Source: Odiellus spinosus (lineage: Eukaryota > Arthropoda > Arachnida > Opiliones > Phalangiidae). Taken from it: a DNA stretch of 64,000 bases. The notes below the pieces were generated by a model. That model ran no database searches, was not told the DNA's origin, and saw only the letters and a list, made by a program, of their open reading frames with translations. The stretch spans positions 22,789,728 through 22,853,727 of the forward strand of contig OY987229.1 of the NCBI GenBank assembly GCA_963920705.1, given 5' to 3'. Positions 16,101-28,100 of the stretch are shown piece after piece; position 1 is the stretch's first letter; every line of letters begins with the position of its first letter. The position numbers and the translations under genes are program-made.

Positions 16101-19100
16101 GGGGTGTATTTTTACAGGGTTTGTATTTTTACAGGGGGTGTATTTTTAAAGGGGGTGTATTTTTACAGAGGGTGTATTTTTACAGGGGGTGTATTTTTAC
16201 AGGGGGTGTATTTTAACAGGGGATGTATTTTAACAGGGGGTGTATTTTTACAGGGGGTGTATTTTCCCAAATTTCAATTTTCCCAATCTCAATTTTCCCA
16301 ATCTCAATTTTCCCAATGTCAATTTTCCCAATCTCAATTTTCCCAATCTCAATTTTCCCAATCTCAATTTTCCCAATCTCAATTTTCCCAATCTCAATTT
16401 TCCCAATCTCAATTTTCCCAATCTCAATTTTCCCAATCTCAATTTTCCCAAATCTCGATTTTCCCAAATCTCGATTTTCCCAAATCTCGATTTTCCCAAA
16501 TCTCGATTTTCCCAAATCTCGATTTTCCCAAATCTCGATTTTCCCAAATCTCGATTTTCCCAAATCTCGATTTTCCCAAATCTCCATTTTCCCAAATCTC
16601 CATTTTCCCAAATCTCCATTTTCCCAAATCTCCATTTTCCCAAATCTCCATTTTCCCAAATCTCCATTTTCCCAAATCTCGATTTTCCCAAATCTCGATT
16701 TTCCCAAATCTCGATTTTCCCAAATCTCGATTTTCCCAAATCTCGATTTTCCCAAATCTCGATTTTCCCAAATCTCAATTTTCCCAAATCTCAATTTTCC
16801 CAAATTTCAATTTTCCCAAATCTCAATTTTCCCAAATCTCAATTTTCCCAAATCTCAATTTTCCCAAATCTCAATTTTCCCAAATCTCAATTTTCCCAAA
16901 TCTCAATTTTCCCAAATCTCAATTTTCCCAAATCTCAATTTTCCCAAATCTCAATTTTCCCAAATCTCAATTTTCCCAAATCTCAATTTTCCCAATCTCG
17001 ATTTTCCCAAATCTCGATTTTCCCAAATCTCGATTTTCCCAAATCTCGATTTTCCCAAATCTCGATTTTCCCAAATCTCGATTTTCCCAAATCTCGATTT
17101 TCCCAAATCTCGATTTTCCCAAATCTCGATTTTCCCAAATCTCAATTTTCTCAAATCTCAATTTTCCCAAATCTCAATTTTCCCAAATCTCAATTTTCCC
17201 AAATCTCAAAAATCTCTCAAATTTCCAAGGGGGTGTATTTTTACAGGGGGTGTATTTTTACAGGGGGTGTATTTTTACAGGGGGTGTATTTTTACCTGGG
17301 GTGGATTTTTACCGGGGGGTGTATTTTTACAGGGGGGTGTATTTTTACAGGGGGTGTATTTTTACAGGGGGTGGATTTTTACAGGGGGTGTATTTTTACA
17401 GGGGGTGTATTTTTACAGGGGGTGTATTTTTACAGGGGTGTATTTTTTCAGGGGGTGTATTTTTTCAGGGGGTGTATTTTTACAGGGGGTGTATTTTTAC
17501 AGGGGGTGTATTTTTACAGGGGGTGTATTTTTACAGGGGGTGTATTTTTACAGGGGGTGTTTTTTACAGGGGGTGTATTTTTACAGGGGGTGTATTTTTA
17601 CAGGGGTGTATTTTTACAGGGGTGTATTTTTACAGGGGGTGTATTTTTTCAGGGGGTGTATTTTTTCAGGGGGTGTATTTTTTCAGGGGGTGTATTTTTT
17701 CAGGGGGTGTATTTTTACTGGGGGTGTATTTTTACAGGGGGTGTATTTTTACAGGGGGTGTATTTTACAGCGGGTGTATTTTTACAGGGGGTGTATTATT
17801 ACAGGGGGTGTATTATTACAGGGGGTGTATTTTTACAGGGGGTGTATTTTTACAGGGGGTGTATTTTTACAGGGGGTGTATTTTTACAGGGGGTGTATTT
17901 TTAAAGGGGGTGTATTTTTACAGGGGGTGTATTTTTACAGGGGGTGTATTTTTACAGGGGGTGTATTTTTACAGGGGGTGTATTTTTACAGGGGGTGTAT
18001 TTTTACAGGGGGTGTATTTTTACAGGGGTAGTATTTTTACAGGGGGTGTATTTTTACTGGGGGTGTATTTTTACTGGGGGTGTATTTTTACAGGGGGTGT
18101 ATTTTTACAGGGGGTGTTTTTTTACAGGGGGTGTATTTTTACAGGGGGTGTATTTTTACAGGGGGTGTATTTTTGCAGGGGGTGTATTTTTGCAGAGGGT
18201 GTATTTTTACAGGGGGTGTATTTTTACAGGGGGTGTATTTTTACAGGGGGTGTATTTTTACAGGGGTGTTTTTTTACAGGGGGTGTATTTTTACAGGGGG
18301 TGTATTTTTTTAGGGGGTGTATTTTTGCAGGGGGTGTATTTTTGCAGGGGGTGTATTTTTACAGGGGGTGTATTTTTACAGGGGGTGTATTTTTACAGGG
18401 GGTGTATTTTTACAGGGGGTGTATTTTTACAGGGGGTGTATTTTTACAGGGGGTGTATTTTACAGGGGGTGTATTTTACAGGGGGTGTATTTTTACAGGG
18501 GGTGTATTTTTACAGGGGGTGTATTTTTACAGGGGGTGTATTTTTACAGGGGGTGTATTTTTACAGGGGGTGTATTTTTACAGGGGGTGTATTTTTACAG
18601 GGGGTGTATTTTTACAGGGGGTGTATTTTTACAGGGGGTGTATTTTTACAGGGGGTGTATTTTTACAGGGGGTGTTTTTTTACAGGGGGTGTATTTTTAC
18701 AGGGGGTGTATTTTTACAGGGGGTGTATTTTTGCAGGGGGTGTATTTTTGCAGGGGGTGTATTTTTACAGGGGGTGTATTTTTACAGGGGGTGTATTTTT
18801 ACAGGGGGTGTATTTTTACAGGGGGTGTATTTTTACAGGAGGTGTATTTTTACAGGGGGTGTATTTTACAGGGGGTGTATTTTTACAGGGGGTGTATTTT
18901 TACAGGGGGTGTATTTTTACAGGGGGTGTATTTTTACAGGGGGTGTATTTTTACAGGGGGCGTATTTTTACAGGGGGTGTATTTTTACAGGGGGTGTATT
19001 TTTACAGGGGGTGTATTTTACAGGGGGTGTATTTTTACAGGGGGTGTATTTTTACAGGGGGTGTATTTTTACAGGGGGTGTATTTTTACAGGGGGTGTAT

Positions 19101-22100
19101 TTTTACAGGGGGTGTATTTTTACAGGGGGTGTATTTTTACAGGGGGTGTATTTTTACAGGGGGTGTTTTTTTACAGGGGGTGTATTTTTACAGGGGGTGT
19201 ATTTTTACAGGGGGTGTATTTTTGCAGGGGGTGTATTTTTGCAGGGGGTGTATTTTTACAGGGGGTGTATTTTTACAGGGGGTGTATTTTTACAGGGGGT
19301 GTATTTTTACAGGGGGTGTATTTTTACAGGAGGTGTATTTTACAGGGGGTGTATTTTTACAGGGGGTGTATTTTTACAGGGGGTGTATTTTTACAGGAGG
19401 TGTATTTTACAGGGGGTGTATTTTTACAGGGGGTGTATTTTTACAGGGGGTGTATTTTTACAGGGGGGTGTATTTTTACAGGGGGTGTTTTTTTACAGGG
19501 GGTGTATTTTTACAGGGGGTGTATTTTTACAGGGGGTGTATTTTTACAGGGGGTGTATTTTTGCAGGGGGTGTATTTTTGCAGGGGGTGTATTTTTGCAG
19601 GGGGTGTATTTTTACAGGGGGTGTATTTTTACAGGGGGTGTATTTTTACAGGGGGTGTATTTTTACAGGGGGTGTATTTTTACAGGAGGTGTATTTTACA
19701 GGGGGTGTATTTTACAGGGGGTGTATTTTTACAGGGGGTGTATTTTTACAGGGGGTGTATTTTTACAGGGGGTGTATTTTTACAGGGGGTGTATTTTTAC
19801 AGGGGGTGTATTTTTACAGGGGGTGTATTTTTACAGGGGGTGTATTTTTACAGGGGGTGTATTTTTACAGGGGGTGTATTTTACAGGGGGTGTATTTTTA
19901 CAGGGGGTGTATTTTTACAGGGGGTGTATTTTTACAGGGGGTGTATTTTTACAGGGGGTGTATTTTTACAGGGGGTGTATTTTTACAGGGGGTGTATTTT
20001 TACAGGGGGTGTATTTTTACAGGGGGTGTATTTTACAGGGGGTGTATTTTTACAGGGGGTGTATTTTACAGGGGGTGTATTTTTACAGGGGGTGTATTTT
20101 TACAGGGGGTGTATTTTTACAGGGGGTGTATTTTTACAGGGGGTGTATTTTTACAGGGGGTGATTTGTACACCCCCTGTAAAAATACACCCCCTGTAAAA
20201 ATACACCCCCTGTAAAAAAAGACCCCCTGTAAAAATACACCCCCTGTAAAAACACACCCCCTGTAAAAATACACCCCCTGTAAAAACACACCCCCTGTAA
20301 AAATACACCCCCTGTAAAAATACACCCCCTGTAAAAATACACCCCCTGTAAAAATACACCCCCTGTAAAAATACACCCCCTGTAAAAATACACCCCCTGT
20401 AAAAATACACCCCCTGTAAAAATACACCCCCTGTAAAAATACACCCCCTGTAAAAATACACACCCTGTAAAAATACACCCCCTGTAAAAATACACCCCCT
20501 GTAAAAATACACCCCTTGTAAAAATACACCCCTGTAAAAATACACCCCCTGTAAAAATACACCCCCTGTAAAAATACACCCCCAGTAAAAATACACCCCG
20601 TGTAAAAATACACCCCCTGTAAAAATACACCCCCTGTAAAAATACACCCCCTGTAAAAATACACCCCCTGTAAAAATACACCCCCTGTAAAAATACACCC
20701 CCTGTAAAAATACACCCCCTGTAAAAATACACCCCCTGTAAAAATACACCCCCTGTAAAAATACACCCCCTGTAAAAATACACCCCCTGTAAAAATATAC
20801 CCCCTGTAAAAATACACCCTTGTAAAAATACACCCCCTGGAAAAATACACCCCCTGTAAAAATACACCCCCTGTAAAAATACACCCCCTGTAAAAATACA
20901 CCCCCTGTAAAAATACACCCCCTGTAAAAATACACCCCCTGTAAAAATACACCCCCTGTAAAAATACACCCCCTGTAAAAATACACCCCCTGTAAAAATA
21001 CACCCCCTGTAAAAATACACCCCCTGTAAAAACACACCCCATGTAAAATACACCCCCTGTAAAAACACACCCCCTGTAAAAATACACCCCCTGTAAAAAT
21101 ACACCCCCTGTAAAAAAACACCCCCTGTAAAAATACACCCCCTGTAAAAATACACCCCCTGTAAAAATACACCCCCTGTAAAAATACAAACCCCTGTAAA
21201 AATACACCCCCTGTAAAAATACACCCCCTGTAAAAATACACCCCCTGTAAAAATACACCCCCTGTAAAAATACACCCCCTGTAAAAATACACACCCTGTA
21301 AAAATACACACCCTGTAAAAATACACACCCTGTAAAAATACACACCCTGTAAAAATACACCCCCTGTAAAAATACACCCCCTGTAAAAATACACCCCTTG
21401 TAAAAATACACCCCTGTAAAAATACACCCCCTGAAAAAATACACCCCCTGTAAAAATACACCCCCAGTAAAAATACACCCCCTGTAAAAATACACCCCCT
21501 GTAAAAATACACCCCCTGTAAAAATACACCCCCTGTAAAAATACACCCCCTGTAAAAATACACCCCCTGTAAAAATACACCTGTAAAAATACACCCCCTG
21601 TAAAAATACACCCCCTGTAAAAATACACCCCCTGTAAAAATACACCCCCTTTAAAATACACCCCCTGTAAAAATACACCCCCTGTAAAAATACACCCCCT
21701 GTAAAAACACACCCCCTGTAAAAATACACCCCCTGTAAAAATACACCCCCTGTAAAAATACACCCCCTGTAAAAATACACCCCCTGTAAAAATACACCCC
21801 CTGTAAAAATACACCCCCTGTAAAAATACACCCCCTGTAAAAATATACCCCCTGTAAAAATACACCCCCTGTAAAAATACACCCCCTTTAAAATACACCC
21901 CCTGTAAAAATACACCCCCTGTAAAAATACACCCCCTGTAAAAACACACCCCCTGTAAAAATACACCCCCTGTAAAAATACACCCCCTGTAAAAATACAC
22001 CCCCTGTAAAAATACACCCCCTGTAAAAATACACCCCCTGTAAAAATACACCCCCTGTAAAAATACACCCCCTGTAAAAATGTACCCCCTGTAAAAATAC

Positions 22101-25100
22101 ACCCCCTGTAAAAATACACCCCCTGTAAAAATACACCCCCTGTAAAAATACACCCCCTGTAAAAATACACCCCCTGTAAAAATATACCACCTGTAAAAAT
22201 ACACCCCCTGTAAAAATACACCCCTTGTAAAAATACACCCCCTGTAAAAATACACCCCCTGGAAAAATACACCCCCTGTAAAAATACACCCCCTGTAAAA
22301 ATACACCCCCTGTAAAAATACACCCCCTGTAAAAATACACCCCCTGTAAAAATACACCCCCTGTAAAAATACACCCCCTGTAAAAATACACCCCCTGAAA
22401 AATACACCCCCTGTAAAAACACACCCCCTGTAAAAATACACCCCCTGTAAAAATACACCCCCTGTAAAAATACACCCCCTGTAAAAATACACCCCCTGTA
22501 AAAATACACCCCCTGTAAAAATACACCCCCTGTTAAAATACACCCCCTGTAAAAATACACCCCCTGTAAAAATACACCCCCTGTAAAAATACACCCTATG
22601 TAACAATACACCACCTGTAAAAATACACCCCCTGTAAAAATACACCCCCTGTAAAAATACACCCCCTGTAAAAATACACCCCCTGTAAAAACACACCCCC
22701 TGTAAAAATACACCCCCTGTAAAAATACACCCCCTGTAAAAATACACCCCCTGTAAAAATACACCCTATGTAAAAATACACCCCTTGTAAAAATACACCC
22801 CCTGTAAAAATACACCCTATGTAACAATACACCACCTGTAAAAATACACCCCCTGTAAAAATACACCCCCTGTAAAAATACACCCCCTGTAAAAATACAC
22901 CCCCTGTAAAAACACACCCCCTGTAAAAATACACCCCCTGTAAAAATACACCCCCTGTAAAAATACACACCCTGTAAAAATACACACCCTGTAAAAATAC
23001 ACACCCTGTAAAAATACACCCCCTGTAAAAATACACCCTATGTAAAAATACACCCCCTGTAAAAATACACCCCCTGTAAAAATACACCCCCTGTAAAAAT
23101 ACACCCCCTGTAAAAATACACCCCCCTATAAAAATACACCCCCTGTAAAAATACACCCCCTGTATAAATACACCCCCTGTAAAAATACACCCCCTGTAAA
23201 AATACACCCCCTGTAAAAATACACCCCCTGTAAAAATACACCCCTTGTAAAAATACACCCCCTGTAAAAATACACCCCCTGTAAAAATACACCCCCTGTA
23301 AAAATACACCCCCTGTAAAAATACACCCCCTGTAAAAATACACCCCCTGTAAAAATACACCCCCTGTAAAAATACACCCCCTGTAAAAATACACCCCCTG
23401 TAAAAATACACCCCCTGTAAAAATACACCCCCTGTAAAAATACACCCCCTGTAAAAATACACCCCCTGTAAAAATACACCCATTGTAAAAATACACCCCC
23501 TGTGAAAATACACCCCCTGTGAAAATACACCCCCTGTAAAAATACACCCCATTGGAAATTTGAGATATTTTTGAGATTTGGGAAAATTGAGATTTGGGAA
23601 AATTTAGATTTGGGAAAATTGAGATTTGGGAAAATTGAGATTTGGGAAAATTGAGATTTGGGAAAATTGAGATTTGGGAAAATTGAGATTTGGGAAAATT
23701 GAGATTTGGGAAAATTGAGATTTGGGAAAATTGAGATTTGGGAAAATTGAGATTTGGGAAAATTGAGATTTGGGAAAATTGAGATTTGGGAAAATTGAGA
23801 TTTGGGAAAATTGAGATTTGGGAAAATTGAGATTTGGGAATATTGAGATTTGGGAAAATTGAGATTTGGGAAAATTGAGATTTGGGAAAATTGAGATTTG
23901 GGGAAATTGAGATTTGGGAAAATTGAGATTTGGGAAAATTGAGATTTGGGAAAATTGAGATTTGGGAATATTGAGATTTGGGAATATTGAGATTTGGGAA
24001 AATTGAGATTTGGGAAAATTGAGATTTGGTAAAATTGAGATTTGGGAAAATTGAGATTTGGGAATATTGAGATTTGGGAATATTGAGATTTGGGAAAATT
24101 GAGATTTGGGAAAATACACCCCCTGTAAAAATACACCCCCTGTAAAAATACACCCCCTGAAAAAATACACCCTCTGAAAAAATACACCCCCTGAAAAAAA
24201 ACAACCCCTGTAAAAATACACCCCCTGTAAAAATACACCCCCTGTAAAAATACACCCCCTGTAAAAATACACCCCCTGTAAAAATACACCCCCTGTGAAA
24301 ATACACCCCCTGTGAAAATACACCCCCTGTGAAAATACACCCCCTGTAAAAATACACCCCCTGTAAAAACACACCCCCTGTAAAAACACACCCCCGTAAA
24401 AATACACCCCCTGTAAAAATACACCCCCTGTAAAAATACACCCCCTGTAAAAATACACACCCTGTAAAAATACACCCCCTGTAAAAATACACCCCCTGTA
24501 AAAATACACCCCCTGTAAAAATACACCCCCTGTAAAAATACACCCCCTGTAAAAATACACCCCCTGTAAAAATACACCCCCTGTAAAAATACACCCCCTG
24601 TAAAAATACACCCCCTGTAAAAATACACCCCTGTAAAAATACACCCCCTGTAAAAATACACCCCCTGTAAAAATACACCCCCTGTAAAAATACACCCCCT
24701 GTAAAAATACACCCCCTGTAAAAATACACCCCCTGTAAAAATACACAACCTGTGAAAATACACCCCCTGTGAAAATACACCCCCTGTAAAAATACACCCC
24801 CTGTAAAAATACACCCCCTGTAAAAATACACCCCCTGTAAAAATACACCCCCTGTAAAAATACACCCCCTGAAAAAATACACCCCCTGTAAAAATACACC
24901 CCCTGTAAAAATACACCCCCTGTAAAAATACACACCCTGTAAAAATACACACCCTGTAAAAATACACCCCCTGTAAAAATACACCCCATTGGAAATTTGA
25001 GATATTTTTGAGATTTGGGAAAATTGAGATTTGGGAAAATTGAGATTTGGGAAAATTGAGATTTGGGAAATTTGAGATTTGGGAAATTTGAGATTTGGGA

Positions 25101-28100
25101 AATTTGAGATTTGGGAAATTTGAGATTTGGGAAATTTGAGATTTGGGAAATTTGAGATTTGGGAAATTTGAGATTTGGGAAATTTGAGATTTGGGAAATT
25201 TGAGATTTGGGAAATTTGAGATTTGGGAAATTTGAGATTTGGGAAATTTGAGATTTGGGAAATTTGAGATTTGGGAAATTTGAGATTTGGGAAATTTGAG
25301 ATTTGGGAAATTTGAGATTTGGGAAATTTGAGATTTGGGAAATTTGAGATTTGGGAAATTTGAGATTTGGGAAATTTGAGATTTGGGAAATTTGAGATTT
25401 GGGAAATTTGAGATTTGGGAAATTTGAGATTTGGGAAAATTGAGATTTGGGAAATTTGAGATTTGGGAAATTTGAGATTTGGGAAAATTGAGATTTGGGA
25501 AAATTGAGATTTGGGAAAATTGAGATTTGGGAAATTTGAGATTTGGGAAATTTGAGATTTGGGAAATTTGAGATTTGGGAAAATTGAGATTTGGGAAAAT
25601 TGAGATTTGGGAAAATTGAGATTTGGGAAAATTGAGATTTGGGAAAATTGAGATTTGGGAAAATTGAGATTTGGGAAAATTGAGATTTGGGAAAATTGAG
25701 ATTTGGGAAAATTGAGATTTGGGAATATTGAGATTTGGGAATATTGAGATTTGGGAAAATTGAGATTTGGGAAAATTGAGATTTGGGAAAATTGAGATTT
25801 GGGAAAATTGAGATTTGGGAAAATACACCCCCTGTAAAAATACACCCCCTGTAAAAATACACCCCCTGTAAAAATACACACCCTGTAAAAATACACACCC
25901 TGTAAAAATACACACCCTGTAAAAATACACCCCCTGTAAAAATACACCCTATGTAAAAATACACCCCCTGTAAAAATACACCCCCTGTAAAAATACACCC
26001 CCTGTAAAAATACACCCCCTGTAAAAATACACACCCTGTAAAAATACACACCCTGTAAAAATACACACCCTGTAAAAATACACCCCCTGTAAAAATACAC
26101 CCTATGTAAAAATACACCCCCTGTAAAAATACACCCCCTGTAAAAATACACCCCCTGTAAAAATACACCCCCTGTAAAAATACACCCCCTGTAAAAATAC
26201 ACCCCCCTATAAAAATACACCCCCTGTAAAAATACACCCCCTGTATAAATACACCCCCTGTAAAAATACACCCCCTGTAAAAATACACCCCCTGTAAAAA
26301 TACACCCCCTGTAAAAATACACCCCCTGTAAAAATACACCCCCTGTAAAAATACACCCCCTGTAAAAATACACCCCCTGTAAAAATACACCCCCTGTAAA
26401 AATACACCCCCTGTAAAAATACACCCCCTGAAAAAATACACCCCCTGAAAAAATACACCCCCTGAAAAAATACACCCCCTGAAAAAATACACCCCCTGAA
26501 AAAAAAACAACCCCTGTAAAAATACACCCCCTGTAAAAATACACCCCCTGTAAAAATACACCCCCTGTAAAAATACACCCCCTGTAAAAATACACCCCCT
26601 GTAAAAATACACCCCCTGTAAAAATACACCCCCTGTAAAAATACACCCCCTGTAAAAATACACCCCCTGTAAAAATACACCCCCTGTAAAAACACACCCC
26701 CTGTAAAAACACACCGCCTGTAAAAACACACCGCCTGTAAAAACACACCCCCTGTAAAAATACACCCCCTGTAAAAATACACCCCCTGTAAAAATACACC
26801 CCCTGTAAAAATACACCCCCTGTAAAAATACACCCCCTGTAAAAATACTACCCCTGTAAAAATACTACCCCTGTAAAAATACACCCCCTGTAAAAATTCA
26901 CCCCCTGTAAAAATACACCCCCTGTAAAAATACACCCCCTGTAAAAATACACCCCCTGTGAAAATACACCCCCTGTGAAAATACACCCCCTGTGAAAATA
27001 CACCCCCTGTAAAAATACACCCCCTGTAAAAATACACCCCCTGTAAAAATACACCCCCTGTAAAAATACACCCCCTGTAAAAATACACCCCCTGTAAAAA
27101 TACACCCCCTGTAAAAATACACCCCCTGTAAAAATACACCCCCTGTAAAAATACACCCCCTGTAAAAATACACCCCCTGTAAAAATACACCCCCTGTAAA
27201 AATACACCCCCTGTAAAAATACACCCCCTGTAAAAATACACCCCCTGTAAAAATACACCCCCTGTAAAAATACACCCCCTGTAAAAATACACCCCCTGTA
27301 AAAATACACCCCCTGTGAAAATACACCCCCTGTGAAAATACACCCCCTGTAAAAATACACCCCATTGGAAATTTGAGATATTTTTGAGATTTGGGAAAAT
27401 TGAGATTTGGGAAAATTGAGATTTGGGAAAATTGAGATTTGGGAAATTTGAGATTTGGGAAATTTGAGATTTGGGAAATTTGAGATTTGGGAAATTTGAG
27501 ATTTGGGAAATTTGAGATTTGGGAAATTTGAGATTTGGGAAATTTGAGATTTGGGAAATTTGAGATTTGGGAAATTTGAGATTTGGGAAATTTGAGATTT
27601 GGGAAATTTGAGATTTGGGAAATTTGAGATTTGGGAAATTTGAGATTTGGGAAATTTGAGATTTGGGAAATTTGAGATTTGGGAAATTTGAGATTTGGGA
27701 AATTTGAGATTTGGGAAATTTGAGATTTGGGAAATTTGAGATTTGGGAAATTTGAGATTTGGGAAATTTGAGATTTGGGAAATTTGAGATTTGGGAAATT
27801 TGAGATTTGGGAAAATTGAGATTTGGGAAATTTGAGATTTGGGAAATTTGAGATTTGGGAAAATTGAGATTTGGGAAAATTGAGATTTGGGAAAATTGAG
27901 ATTTGGGAAAATTGAGATTTGGGAAAATTGAGATTTGGGAAAATTGAGATTTGGGAAAATTGAGATTTGGGAAAATTGAAATTGGGAAAAATTAAGATTT
28001 GGGAAAATTAAGATTTGGGAAAATTAAGATTTGGGGAAATTGAGGTTTGGGAAAATTGAGATTTGGGAAAATTGAGATTTGGGAAAATTGAGGTTTGGGA

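Noticed and set aside
16104..20198. Very long open frame (1,364 codons) and overlapping frames of 600-740 codons on plus, with similar ones of 876-1,253 codons on minus at 20117-26816
   Set aside because: The 17-bp unit happens to lack stops on one strand in every phase, and the 16-bp unit is also nearly stop-free. All three frames are open at once and the peptides are pure repeat translation. No start context, introns or domain.
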